A DNA stretch of 64,000 nucleotides from assembly GCA_017577945.1 (NCBI GenBank), contig PKQS01000007.1, positions 186,001-250,000 of the forward strand. The letters run 5' to 3'. This document shows positions 7,940 through 16,259 of the stretch, piece after piece. The translations under genes were made by a program, and so were the position numbers. The stretch comes from Bacillota bacterium (GTDB taxonomy: Bacteria > Bacillota > Limnochordia > Limnochordales > ZCTH02-B6). Under the pieces are notes generated by a model. It made no database searches, was not told where the DNA came from, and was given only the letters and a program-made list of their open reading frames with translations. The first letter of the stretch is position 1, and the number at the start of each line of letters is the position of its first letter.

Positions 7940-9575
7940 TGTATTCGCCGAACACGGCGCGCAGCTCGTCCACGACTTCACCCAGCGTCGCGTACGCTTT
8001 GACCGCCTCGAGAACGGGCGGGACCAAGTTGCCGCCTTGGGCCGCGACCCGCCGCACCTCCGCCAGCGCCGCCCGGACGCGCCGGTTGTCCCGCGTCGCC
8101 TTCACCCGAGCCAGCCGTTCCAACTGCTTGCGCTGAATCTCGGCCCCGATCTTCAAGATGGGCACCGGCGCCGTCTCTTCGGTGAGGTACTCGTTGACGC
8201 CGACGATGATCTGCTGCTTGGACTCGACGCGCTGCTGGTAGCGGTACGCCGCTTCCGCGATCTCCCGCTGGAAGAATCCTTGCTCGATAGCGGGAATGAC
8301 GCCGCCCAGCTCGTCGATGCGGCGGAAGTACTCCCACACGCCTTGTTCCATCTCGTTGGTCAGCGCTTCCACGTAATACGAGCCCGCCAGCGGGTCCACC
8401 GTGTTGGCCACGCCGCTTTCCTCGGCGATGATCTGCTGCGTCCGCAGGGCGATGGTCACGGCGTGCTCGGTGGGTAAGGACAGCGCTTCGTCCAACGAGT
8501 TGGTATGCAGCGACTGGGTGCCGCCCAGCACCGCCGCCAGGGCTTGGATGGTAGTGCGTACGATGTTGTTATACGGCTGCTGGGCCGTCAGCGAGCAGCC
8601 GGCCGTCTGCGTGTGGAAGCGCAGCATCCACGAGCGGGGGTTCTTGGCGCCGAATTCGTCCCGCATGATTTTCGCCCACACGCGCCGGGCGGCGCGGAAC
8701 TTGGCCACTTCTTCGAACAAGTCGTTGTGGGCGTTGAAGAAGAACGACAGGCGCGGCGCGAACTCGTCTACGTCAAGCCCGGCGGCGATGCCCGCCCGCA
8801 CGTACTCGCGGCCGTTGGCCAGCGTGAAAGCCAGCTCCTGCAGCGCTGTCGCTCCGGCCTCGCGGATGTGGTAACCGCTGATGCTGATGGTGTTCCAGCG
8901 GGGCACGTGCTTGGAGCAGAAGGCGAAGATGTCGGTGATGAGCCGCATGGAAGGCTTGGGCGGGAAGATCCACTCGTTCTGCGCGATGTATTCTTTCAGG
9001 ATGTCGTTTTGAATGGTGCCGGACAGTTTCTCGAAGGGAACGCCCTGTTTTTCCGCGACGGCCAGGTACATGGCAAACAGAACAATGGCGGGCCCGTTGA
9101 TGGTCATCGATGTGGTGACCTGGTCGAGGGGGATGCCGTCGAAGAGCGTCTCCATGTCGGCTAAAGTTGAGACCGCCACGCCTTCGACGCCCACTTCGCC
9201 GTCGGCCCAAGGCGAGTCGGAGTCGTAGCCCATCAGCGTCGGCAAGTCGAAGGCGACCGACAAACCTGTCTGCCCGTTGGCGAGCAAGTACTTGAACCGT
9301 TCATTCGTCTCCTCGGCGGTCCCGAAGCCGGCGAACTGGCGCATCGTCCACAGGCGGCCCCGGTACATGGTCGGGTGAATGCCCCGCGTAAACGGGTACT
9401 CGCCCGGGTCACCCAAGTCGCGCGCATAGTCCAAATCTTTGATGTCGTCGGGACCATATACTCTTTTCACGGGTCGACCGGAGATGGTCAAAAATTCTTG
9501 CTTTCGCTCGCGCAACGCTCCCCCGTCCGCCGACGCCGCCGGCGGACCGACAACCCGATCCTCGGTGCGGCTCAC
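7920..9575 (-). CDS. acyl-CoA mutase large subunit, isobutyryl-CoA mutase-like (often annotated methylmalonyl-CoA mutase)
   Basis: 551 residues from GTG 9575, selected because GGGAGGGG (9590-9583) lies 7 bases upstream; the frame extends further but without a good start. It is a B12-dependent carbon-skeleton mutase catalytic subunit: [37 protein letters not shown] and [10 protein letters not shown]. The residues that set substrate choice are F81 (Tyr in methylmalonyl-CoA mutase) and Q199 (Arg there), the pattern known for isobutyryl-CoA mutase. It therefore more likely interconverts isobutyryl- and n-butyryl-CoA than methylmalonyl- and succinyl-CoA. The cobalamin-binding subunit follows after 71 bp. 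No meaB-type G-protein chaperone gene is seen nearby. Confidence 0.9.
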   Translation of the reverse strand: MSRTEDRVVGPPAASADGGALRERKQEFLTISGRPVKRVYGPDDIKDLDYARDLGDPGEYPFTRGIHPTMYRGRLWTMRQFAGFGTAEETNERFKYLLANGQTGLSVAFDLPTLMGYDSDSPWADGEVGVEGVAVSTLADMETLFDGIPLDQVTTSMTINGPAIVLFAMYLAVAEKQGVPFEKLSGTIQNDILKEYIAQNEWIFPPKPSMRLITDIFAFCSKHVPRWNTISISGYHIREAGATALQELAFTLANGREYVRAGIAAGLDVDEFAPRLSFFFNAHNDLFEEVAKFRAARRVWAKIMRDEFGAKNPRSWMLRFHTQTAGCSLTAQQPYNNIVRTTIQALAAVLGGTQSLHTNSLDEALSLPTEHAVTIALRTQQIIAEESGVANTVDPLAGSYYVEALTNEMEQGVWEYFRRIDELGGVIPAIEQGFFQREIAEAAYRYQQRVESKQQIIVGVNEYLTEETAPVPILKIGAEIQRKQLERLARVKATRDNRRVRAALAEVRRVAAQGGNLVPPVLEAVKAYATLGEVVDELRAVFGEYKEIRVV

Positions 9576-9801
9576 GGAGAAACCCCTCCCGATATGGTGC
9601 GCTGCCCTCCGCGGGCGTCCGCTTTCAGCGTACGCTGCGGGACCGCCGTCGTTGCCCGTGCGACGGGGCGTTATCTTCCGTTCCACACCGGAAGGGCCAG
9701 CTCCTGCCGCTGTGATGCGCTCAGCGGCGGGCGCGGCGCACCGCCATCCGCTTGCCGTCGGTGCGGCGGGCCGGTAGGATGAGACTGAAGGGGGTTGTCC
9801 G
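9576..9801. other. 226-bp spacer between divergent genes
   Basis: No convincing promoter could be assigned in either direction. A 7-bp inverted repeat (9706-9712 with 9722-9728, 9-nt loop) is present. Confidence 0.4.
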
Positions 9802-10185
9802 GTGGCTCCGGCGTCGGTTTTGCTGGACATCAAACAGGTGGCGTTCCTGTGGCTCGTGGCGGGGAACGTCTTGCTCATGGCGTGGGCGCTGGCGCTGTAC
9901 TGGCGCGGGCGGAGCGGCGCCGGCCCGCTGTACTATCGTGTGGTCGTGCTGTTCCAGTCGCTGGTGTTCCTGGCCATCGTCGTTGGCCTTGGGCTGTTGC
10001 TGGCCGGGCACCGCACGACGCCCGGCCATTTCCTGTACGCGTTCTTGAACGGCGCGCTGGCGCTCGTGCGCGTGAGCTGGCACGGGCGCATCATGCGCGC
10101 GGGGCGCCAGGGATTGCTTTGGCTCGCCTTTTTGGCGGCGCTGGGCGCGGCGCTGGCGGCTCGCTCGGCCGTCACCGCGCGGTAG
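9802..10185 (+). CDS. small integral membrane protein of unknown function
   Basis: 127 residues from GTG 9802, with GAAGGGGG 7 bases upstream. About four hydrophobic segments are visible (around 12-32, 46-67, 76-92 and 103-122) with short polar loops and no recognised motif. I do not recognise the family. It stands alone between the minus-strand mutase operon and a minus-strand small zinc-motif gene. Confidence 0.6.
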   Translation: MAPASVLLDIKQVAFLWLVAGNVLLMAWALALYWRGRSGAGPLYYRVVVLFQSLVFLAIVVGLGLLLAGHRTTPGHFLYAFLNGALALVRVSWHGRIMRAGRQGLLWLAFLAALGAALAARSAVTAR

Positions 10186-10198
10186 GCGCAACCCGGCG

Positions 10199-10387
10199 CT
10201 AGTCCCAGCTCAGGTTGCGCATGCACTCCGGGCACGGCCGGAAATGCTCCAGTTCAATCATGAGCTTGACGGTGTCCGGATCGGCGATGGTCACCTGGTC
10301 GTCGCTGGCTTCGCTGTACAGCCCACAGTGTTCGGTTTGGCATTCGGTGTCGTGGATGACGCGGGTGCGTTCGTTGGCGACGAACAT
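10199..10387 (-). CDS. small putative zinc-binding protein
   Basis: 62 residues from ATG 10387, preceded by GGGGGG. The pattern is TRVIHDTEC near the N-terminus and RPCPECMRN at the C-terminus, giving Cys/His ligands at both ends. The layout (VANERTRVIH...C, then PCPEC) recalls the short Ada-type metal-binding fold, but this is only an impression. No partner gene is evident. A longer start at 10420 exists but is less well placed for translation. Confidence 0.55.
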   Translation of the reverse strand: MFVANERTRVIHDTECQTEHCGLYSEASDDQVTIADPDTVKLMIELEHFRPCPECMRNLSWD

Positions 10388-10504
10388 GGCCGGCCCCCCT
10401 TTGGCGGCTCCGCCCGGCACGGCGGTGGATCATGCCTCTAGCAGTAGTATGGCTGCGGGCGGCGCCGGCCTATGAGCCGTGCGGGCACAGAAAAGGAAAG
10501 GAAA

Positions 10505-10539
10505 AGGCCGGGGAAGCAGGGTTCCCCGGCCTGTTTTTT
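10505..10539. terminator. bidirectional terminator at the end of the pdh operon
   Basis: A perfect 11-bp stem (10505-10515 with 10522-10532, 6-nt loop) is followed by G and TTTTTT on the plus strand and by a T-rich stretch (TTTTCCTTTCC) on the minus strand. It can end the minus-strand pdh operon and any plus-strand readthrough. Confidence 0.85.
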
Positions 10540-10594
10540 CGCTTGACGCGGGTTGTGGGCGCGCGGGCCGGCGCGTGGGCTCGTCGTCCGGGCC

Positions 10595-11995
10595 TTAGAT
10601 GTGAATCGCGCGGCCCAACGCCGCCAGGGCCGCTTCCTTCACGGCTTCCGACAGCGTCGGATGCGCGTGGATGGTGGCCGCCACGTCGTGCAGCGTCGTC
10701 TCGATGGTGAGCCCCAGTCCGATTTCGGCCATCAGTTCGGACGCTTCGGGCGCGAGGATGTGCACGCCGAGAATTTCGTCGTAGCGCGACTCGGCCACGA
10801 TCTTGACGAACCCGTCCGTGCGGCCCGTGGCCACGGCCAGGCCGTTGCCGCGCAAAGGGAAGATGCCGGTCTTGACGTCGTAGCCGCGCTCGCGCGCCTG
10901 CGCTTCCGTCAGGCCCACGGAAGCCACCTGGGGATGGCAATACGTGGCGCGCGGGATCTTGTCGTAGTTGATGGGATGCACGTCGCCGCCGGCGATGGTT
11001 TCCACCGCCACGATGCCTTCCTCCGACGCCACGTGGGCCAGCTGCGGGCCGCCGATGACGTCGCCGATGGCGTAAATGCCCGGCACGTTGGTTTGCATGC
11101 GTTCGTTGACCTGGATGAAGCCGCGCTCGATCTTGACGCCCAGCTCTTCGAGGCCCAAGTTGGCGCTGTTGGGCGCAACGCCTATCGCCACCAGCACCTG
11201 ATCCGCCTTGACGGCCCGCTCCTGCCCGCCGACGGCCACATGCACGGTGACGCCTTGCCCGTGCTTCTCGACGCCTTTGACCATCGCGCCGGTCAAAATG
11301 TCGATGCCGCGCTTGGTGAACAGCTTGGCCAGCTCTTGGCTAATCTCCGGCTCCTCCAGGGGCAGGATGCGATCCAGCGCCTCGATGAGCGTGATCTTGA
11401 CGCCGAACGTGTTGAAAATCTGCGCGAACTCGACGCCGATGGCGCCCGCGCCGATGATGGCCATCGACTGCGGCAGCTCCGTAAGGGACAACGCGTCTCG
11501 GCTCGTCAGCACGTACTTGCCGTCGGGCTCCACGCCGGGCAGGGAGCGGGGCCGGGCGCCGGTGGCGACGATGATGTTCTTCGCTTCGACGGTGCGGACG
11601 CCGTCTTTGCCTTCCACCACCACGCGGCCGGGACCGGCGAGGCGCGCCGAGCCGTTGTAGACCGTGACTCCGTTGGAGCGCATCAAGTACTCGACGCCTT
11701 TGCGCAGCCGCTCGGCGGCACGCCGGCTGTTTTTCTGCGCGGCGGCGTAGTCGATCTTGTAACTCTCCACGATGACGCCGTGTTGCGCGGCTTCCTTGAC
11801 GCTCTCCAGCACGCCCGCGCTGTAGAGCAGCGCCTTGGTCGGAATGCAGCCCCAGTTGAGGCAGGTGCCGCCCAGATCTTCTTTCTCGACCAAGCCGACG
11901 TTGAGACCTAGCTGGCGCCCGCGGATGGCGGCCACGTAGCCGCCCGGTCCCCCGCCGATGATGACGACGTCGTGTCGCGCCGTTTGGTTGCTCAC
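10595..11995 (-). CDS. lpdA: dihydrolipoyl dehydrogenase (E3)
   Basis: 466 residues from GTG 11995, chosen because AAGGTG lies 6 bases upstream; GTG 12004 would add three residues. FAD motif GGGPGG (14-19), redox-active disulfide C45-x4-C50 in GGTCLNWGCIP, a second GAGAIGVE nucleotide motif, and the catalytic His-Glu pair in HAHPTLSEA near the C-terminus. It reoxidises the dihydrolipoyl group of E2 and reduces NAD+. Last gene of the E1alpha-E1beta-E2-E3 operon. Its own N-terminus lacks a lipoyl domain. Confidence 0.95.
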   Translation of the reverse strand: MSNQTARHDVVIIGGGPGGYVAAIRGRQLGLNVGLVEKEDLGGTCLNWGCIPTKALLYSAGVLESVKEAAQHGVIVESYKIDYAAAQKNSRRAAERLRKGVEYLMRSNGVTVYNGSARLAGPGRVVVEGKDGVRTVEAKNIIVATGARPRSLPGVEPDGKYVLTSRDALSLTELPQSMAIIGAGAIGVEFAQIFNTFGVKITLIEALDRILPLEEPEISQELAKLFTKRGIDILTGAMVKGVEKHGQGVTVHVAVGGQERAVKADQVLVAIGVAPNSANLGLEELGVKIERGFIQVNERMQTNVPGIYAIGDVIGGPQLAHVASEEGIVAVETIAGGDVHPINYDKIPRATYCHPQVASVGLTEAQARERGYDVKTGIFPLRGNGLAVATGRTDGFVKIVAESRYDEILGVHILAPEASELMAEIGLGLTIETTLHDVAATIHAHPTLSEAVKEAALAALGRAIHI

Positions 11996-12061
11996 TGCCT
12001 TCACCTTCTTTTCTCTTCAGGCTCCTCTGGGCCGTTCAGGCTCGTCTTAGAAACGCGCGGC

Positions 12062-12091
12062 GCGCCGGCAAGGCCATTGCCTTGCCGGCGC
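12062..12091 (-). other. 13-bp intercistronic hairpin between E2 and E3 genes
   Basis: A perfect 13-bp stem (12062-12074 with 12079-12091) with a 4-nt loop lies in the 102-bp spacer. There is no T-tract on the minus strand, so it is more likely an RNA-stabilising or processing element than a terminator. Confidence 0.6.
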
Positions 12092-12097
12092 CGAACG

Positions 12098-13372
12098 TCA
12101 CACCAAGAGCCGCAGCGGGTTTTCCAGCACGTTCTTCAGTTCTTGCAGGAAGAGCGCCACCTGGGCGCCGTCGGCAACCCGGTGGTCGGCCGACACGGTG
12201 ACCCGCATGACCTTGCCCACGGTCAGCTGGCCGTTGCGCACCACGGGCTGCTCCTGCACGGCGCCGACGGCCAGAATCGCCGCCTGCGGCGGGTTGATGA
12301 TGGCCGCGAACTCCTCGACGCCGAACATGCCGAGGTTGCTGATGGTGAACGTGCCGCCCTGATACTGCTCTGGCCGCAGGGTACCGGCTCGGGCGGCTTC
12401 CGCCAAGGCGCGGGCTTCCTGCGAGATCTGGAGCAGAGACTTGGCGTGGGCGTCGCGGATGACGGGCGTGATGAGCCCGTCGTCCAGGGCGACCGCCACC
12501 GCCATGTGCACCGCGCCGTGGATGCGGATGGCGTTGCCTTCGAAGGTGGCATTCAAGTACGGGTGCTTCAGCAAGGCGATGGCCGTCGCCTTGATGACCA
12601 TGTCGTTGACGGACACCTTGACCTGCCCGTCGCCCAGCTGATTCAAATTGGCCCGCAGCTCCATGGCCTTGTCCATGTCGATGGCCATGGTGACGTAGAA
12701 GTGCGGTGCCTGCTGCTTGCTTTCGGACATGCGCCGGGCGATGGTCTCGCGCATGCGCGTCAGGGGCACGACCCGGTCGGCCGGAGAGGGAGCGGCAGGC
12801 GCCGCTGCAGCCGCCGGCACCGCCGGAGCCGCTGCTGGGGCTGTGGCTGCCGGAGCGGCGGCGCGAGCTTGCTCCACGGCTTGCAGCACGTCGGCTTTCA
12901 CGATGCGGCCGCCCGGCCCGCTGCCCGTCAGCGTCTGCAGGGCGATGCCGTGCTCGGCCGCCAGCCGGCGGGCCAGCGGCGAAGCTTTGATGCGCCCACC
13001 CTCCGCCGGCGCCGACACGCCGTTGGCCACAGGCTCGGCCGCCGCGGGAGCCGCCGCAGTGGGCTGCGCCGCGGGCTGTGCCGGGGGCGCGGCGATTTCG
13101 GCGGCCTGCCCCGCCGGCTCTTCAGGCGCCTGTTCGTCGCCGGTGTCGATGACGGCGATGGGCTGGCCGACGGGTACCGTGGTCCCTTCCTCGACCAGGA
13201 GCTTGGTCACCACGCCCGAGAAAAACGATTCCAGTTCGACGATGGCCTTGTCCGTCTCGATTTCCGCCAGCGGTTCGCCTTTTTCCACCTTGTCGCCGGG
13301 CTGCTTCAGCCAGCGCACGAGGGTGCCCTCGCGCATGTCGAACCCCAGCTGGGGCATCGTTACAGTGGCCAC
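12098..13372 (-). CDS. pdhC: dihydrolipoamide acyltransferase (E2)
   Basis: 424 residues from GTG 13372, with AAGGAGGG 8 bases upstream. One lipoyl domain (1-80) carries lipoylation site K42 in TDKAIVE. An Ala/Pro-rich linker leads to the peripheral subunit-binding domain (about 128-165, SPLARRLAAEHGI). A second Ala/Pro linker precedes the catalytic domain (about 200-424) ending with DHRVADG, catalytic H397 and D401. It moves acetyl groups from E1 to CoA. Substrate is taken as pyruvate; acetoin or branched-chain oxo acids cannot be ruled out. Confidence 0.93.
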   Translation of the reverse strand: MATVTMPQLGFDMREGTLVRWLKQPGDKVEKGEPLAEIETDKAIVELESFFSGVVTKLLVEEGTTVPVGQPIAVIDTGDEQAPEEPAGQAAEIAAPPAQPAAQPTAAAPAAAEPVANGVSAPAEGGRIKASPLARRLAAEHGIALQTLTGSGPGGRIVKADVLQAVEQARAAAPAATAPAAAPAVPAAAAAPAAPSPADRVVPLTRMRETIARRMSESKQQAPHFYVTMAIDMDKAMELRANLNQLGDGQVKVSVNDMVIKATAIALLKHPYLNATFEGNAIRIHGAVHMAVAVALDDGLITPVIRDAHAKSLLQISQEARALAEAARAGTLRPEQYQGGTFTISNLGMFGVEEFAAIINPPQAAILAVGAVQEQPVVRNGQLTVGKVMRVTVSADHRVADGAQVALFLQELKNVLENPLRLLV

Positions 13373-13407
13373 AACTCGTTCCCTCCTTGGCTAGGCGCGG
13401 GCCTCGC

Positions 13408-14409
13408 TCAGCGGGCCGCGGCCGTGCCGCCGATGCGGATGTTCAGCACTTGCAGGCACGCGTCGACGATGTCGTCGTGATTCGGCAGCGCGAGCTGCTC
13501 CAAGTTGGCGGCGTAGGGAAGCGGCGCTTCCTTCTGATTGACACGCAGCACCGGCGCATCCAGGTAGTCGAAAGCCTCTTCCTGAATACGCGCCGCCACT
13601 TCGGCGCCGATGCCGAAGCTGCGCCAGTCTTCGCCGGCCACGACCACACGGTTCGTGCGCATGACCGAATCGAGCACCGGACCCATGTCCAGCGGGCGCA
13701 GCGTGCGCAGGTCGATGACTTCGGCCTCGATGCCTTGCTGGGCCAGCTTCTCCGCGGCGATCAGGGCTTCCTGCGTCATCCGCGAGTGGGCCACGATGGT
13801 CACGTCGCGGCCGCGGCGCTTGACGTCGCTCACGCCGATGGGAACGACGTAGTCATCCTCGGGAACTTCGCCGCGCACGCCGTAGAGCAGGGAGTGTTCG
13901 ATGAAGACGACCGGATCGCCGTCGCGAATGGCCGCTTTCAGCAGTCCCTTGGCGTCGTACGGCGTCGCGGGCGCCACCACTTTCAGGCCGGGGATGTGGG
14001 CCAGCAACGGCTCGAGGTTCTGCGAGTGGGTCGCCGCCAGGCGGCGTCCGCCGCCGACGGTGCGGATGACCAGCGGCACCGAGAACTGCCCGCCGAACAT
14101 CGAGTAGAACTTGGCGGCGTTGTTGATGACCTGGTCCAGGGCGACCAGGAGGAAGTTGATGGTCATAATCTCCACGACGGGCCGCAGGCCCATCATGGCC
14201 GCGCCGATACCGGCGCCGATGATGGCCGTCTCCGAGATGGGCGTGTCGCGGACCCGCTCTTCTCCGAACTCCTCCAGCAGGCCCTTGGTCACGGCGTACG
14301 AGCCGCCGTACCGGCCGATGTCCTCTCCCATCAGAAAGACGCGCTGGTCGCGAAGCATTTCTTCGCGTAGCGCTTGGCGGACGGCTTCTCTATACGTAAT
14401 GGTCGCCAT
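13408..14409 (-). CDS. pdhB: pyruvate dehydrogenase E1 beta subunit
   Basis: 333 residues from ATG 14409, with GGGAGG upstream; the longer frame runs into pdhA and lacks an SD. Typical transketolase-like E1 beta: TITYREAVRQAL, GEDIGRYGGSYAVT, DTPISETAIIGAGIG, and C-terminal VLRVNQKEAPLPYA. It binds the pyrophosphate side of thiamine diphosphate together with E1 alpha and contacts the E2 binding domain. It starts 19 bp after pdhA ends. Confidence 0.95.
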   Translation of the reverse strand: MATITYREAVRQALREEMLRDQRVFLMGEDIGRYGGSYAVTKGLLEEFGEERVRDTPISETAIIGAGIGAAMMGLRPVVEIMTINFLLVALDQVINNAAKFYSMFGGQFSVPLVIRTVGGGRRLAATHSQNLEPLLAHIPGLKVVAPATPYDAKGLLKAAIRDGDPVVFIEHSLLYGVRGEVPEDDYVVPIGVSDVKRRGRDVTIVAHSRMTQEALIAAEKLAQQGIEAEVIDLRTLRPLDMGPVLDSVMRTNRVVVAGEDWRSFGIGAEVAARIQEEAFDYLDAPVLRVNQKEAPLPYAANLEQLALPNHDDIVDACLQVLNIRIGGTAAAR

Positions 14410-14428
14410 GTAGCGTTGCCTCCCTGGG

Positions 14429-15436
14429 TCACGGATCGGCGTAAACGTAATCGAAGAGCGCTTCCGGTTCGGGCTCGGGGCTCTGTTCGGCGAACTGCAC
14501 CGCGTCCTCCACGGTTTGCTCCACTTCCGCCTCAACGGCGGCGAACTCTTCCGGCGTCGCGATGCCTTGCGCCACCGCCCAATCGCGGAACGAGAAGATC
14601 GGATCGCGCGCCCGCCACTGGGCCACTTCTTCCTTGGACCGGTACAGCTCGGGGTCGGCCATCGAGTGGCCGCGGAACCGGTACGTCATCACTTCCAGCA
14701 GCCGCGGGCCTTCACCGGCGCGCGTGCGCTCGACGGCTTCGTGCATCTCCGCTTCCACTTCCAGCACGTCGTTGCCGTTGATGCGCTTGCCCGGCATGCC
14801 GTAGGCCGCGGCGCGCTTGTAAATTTCGGTGACGGCCGACGAGCGCTCGATGGCTGTGCCCATGCCGTACAGGTTGTTGGACGCGACGAACACGACCGGC
14901 AGGCGCCAGACGCCGGCCAAGTTCATGGCTTCGTGGAAAGCGCCGGTGTTGACCGCGCCGTCGCCGAAGATGCACACGACGACTCGATCGCTTCCGGTGT
15001 ATTGGTGAGCCAGGGCCATGCCCACCGCGACGGGGATGTGGCCGCCGACGATGGCGTGCCCGCCCCAGAAATGATGCTCGCGGCTGGCGATGTGCATGGA
15101 GCCGCCCATGCCGCGGGACGCACCCGTGACGCGGCCGTACAGCTCCGCCATGACGGCGCGCGCCGGCACGCCGCGGGCCAGCGCGTGGCCGTGGCTGCGG
15201 TAGTGCGAAATCACGTCGTCGTCGGGCCGCAAAGGCGCCAGCACGCCGACGTTGGCCGCTTCTTCGCCGATAGCCAAATGCAGGAAGCCGGCGATCTTGC
15301 CCTGCGTGTACGCTTGGGCGGCGCGTTCCTCGAAGCGGCGGATCAGGAACATGCGGCGGTAAAGTTCCAGCAGGTGGGCTTTTTCCGTCTGGTGCGGCAA
15401 AAGCGTTCGTTCTTGCCGCTGCACGGACACGAACAT
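14429..15436 (-). CDS. pdhA: pyruvate dehydrogenase E1 alpha subunit
   Basis: 335 residues from ATG 15436; TTG 15451 is the alternative. The ThDP motif begins GDGAVNTGAFHE and ends SNN, the usual GDG-x-NN layout. GGSMHIASREHHFWGGHAIVGGHIP and YRFRGHSMADPELYR are E1-alpha signatures. With E1 beta it decarboxylates pyruvate and passes the acetyl group to lipoyl-E2. First gene of the operon, with an extended -10 promoter and an inverted repeat upstream. Acetoin dehydrogenase E1 is the main alternative reading. Confidence 0.92.
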   Translation of the reverse strand: MFVSVQRQERTLLPHQTEKAHLLELYRRMFLIRRFEERAAQAYTQGKIAGFLHLAIGEEAANVGVLAPLRPDDDVISHYRSHGHALARGVPARAVMAELYGRVTGASRGMGGSMHIASREHHFWGGHAIVGGHIPVAVGMALAHQYTGSDRVVVCIFGDGAVNTGAFHEAMNLAGVWRLPVVFVASNNLYGMGTAIERSSAVTEIYKRAAAYGMPGKRINGNDVLEVEAEMHEAVERTRAGEGPRLLEVMTYRFRGHSMADPELYRSKEEVAQWRARDPIFSFRDWAVAQGIATPEEFAAVEAEVEQTVEDAVQFAEQSPEPEPEALFDYVYADP

Positions 15437-15483
15437 CGCCTCGCTTTCCAAGTCCCGTCGTATTTTCTGACGGGCGTAGGTTC

Positions 15484-15489
15484 ATTATA
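15484..15489 (-). promoter_or_regulatory. extended -10 promoter of the pdh operon
   Basis: Minus strand TATAAT (15489-15484) preceded by TGG, a good extended -10. No -35 match is present at the right distance; an inverted repeat occupies that area instead. The expected transcript start is about 40 bp before the pdhA ATG. Confidence 0.75.
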
Positions 15490-15493
15490 CCAA

Positions 15494-15525
15494 ACATGGG
15501 GTCCATGCCCCGGACGACCCCATGT
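15494..15525. promoter_or_regulatory. inverted repeat overlapping the pdh -35 region (candidate operator)
   Basis: Perfect 10-bp arms ACATGGGGTC (15494-15503) and GACCCCATGT (15516-15525) with a 12-bp spacer. It begins 4 bp upstream of the -10 box and covers the -35 position, where a dimeric regulator could act. It does not resemble a Rex or CcpA site. Confidence 0.6.
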
Positions 15526-15621
15526 CGTGGGCAAGTTCCTTCCTTTATTTTTGCACACTAAATTTCACTTCGTCCACATTCCACAGCGCGCGGCGCCACT
15601 CCTGTCGGAGCCCGCGGGAAA

Positions 15622-15725
15622 GTGCCCGGCTCCGCTTTGACAGAAAGGGCCCGGCTTCGCCTTGACGCCAAGGTCCCGGGCTCCGGCTTCACACCGCGGT
15701 GTCCGGCTGCGGCTTGACAGCGGCG
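15622..15725 (+). repeat. four tandem ~26-bp repeats carrying -35-like boxes
   Basis: Units at 15622-15647, 15648-15672, 15673-15698 and 15699-15725 follow the pattern G-x-CCCGGCTCCG-x-CTTGAC. Three of the four contain TTGAC; the last TTGACA (15714-15719) is the -35 box of the T-box promoter. Confidence 0.75.
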
Positions 15726-15741
15726 GCGTCTATGGTATGAT
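15714..15741 (+). promoter_or_regulatory. promoter of the cysE-cysS T-box operon
   Basis: -35 TTGACA (15714-15719), 16-bp spacer, -10 TATGAT (15736-15741) preceded by TGG (extended -10). The start is expected near 15748. Confidence 0.8.
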
Positions 15742-15749
15742 AAGCGCAC

Positions 15750-16171
15750 AAAGCGATGAAGGGGACCGAGTAGCATCGCGGGACCGCCTGCACAGAGAGG
15801 AACGTCGGCGGCTGAAAGCGTTCCCTGGCGGCGTGATGCGAATTGCCCCCCGGAGCTGCCGGCCGAACGTCCGCGGGAGGCCGCGGCCAGTAGGCGACGG
15901 GACGGGTGCGCCCGTTAGCGCGCGAAGAGTGGGGATGCTTCCCGGGAGACCGGCGGCGCAGGCCGCAGCCAGCCGCACCGCTGCGTGCCCTAGGCGCAAG
16001 GGTCGCCCGCGAGGCGGCTCGCGGCGCCGAACGAAGAGGTGCAGCGGCCGGGTGGCCGGCAGGGCGCGGCGCGGCAGTGGTGCCCTCCCGAAAGAGGCGG
16101 ATTGGGAGCATCCCAAGCAGGGTGGAACCGCGGGAAACTCCCGTCTCTGCGCGCAGAGGCGGGAGTTTTTT
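15750..16171 (+). promoter_or_regulatory. T-box leader, probably tRNA-Cys responsive
   Basis: A leader of about 420 nt before cysE. The T-box sequence AGGGTGGAACCGCG is at 16119-16132. The terminator is a 12-bp stem (16138-16149 with 16154-16165, one G-U pair) followed by TTTTTT (16166-16171). Stem I features are visible: GAGTAG near 15765-15770, AGAGAGGAACG, and GGCGGCTGAAAG. Pairing GCATC (from 15770) with GATGC (15835-15839), and GGGG with CCCC below it, leaves GAATTGC in the specifier loop, so the codon would be TGC (15844-15846), cysteine. Uncharged tRNA-Cys should favour the antiterminator and switch on cysE-cysS. The class is certain; the codon assignment was done by eye. Confidence 0.92.
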
Positions 16172-16259
16172 CGTTCGGGAACCCGCGGCGCGGTGCGCCG
16201 GCGGCCCTTCCCGTTCCGCCACGCAGCATCTGCAGAGACGGAAGCGGGAGGTGTAAAGC

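Noticed and set aside
9706-9728. Inverted repeat as a terminator or operator between the mutase and membrane-protein genes
   Set aside because: Only 7 bp, no T-tract and no promoter beside it; kept only as a note.
15622-15725. Possible CRISPR array
   Set aside because: Units are contiguous without unique spacers and there are no cas genes; it is a simple tandem repeat.
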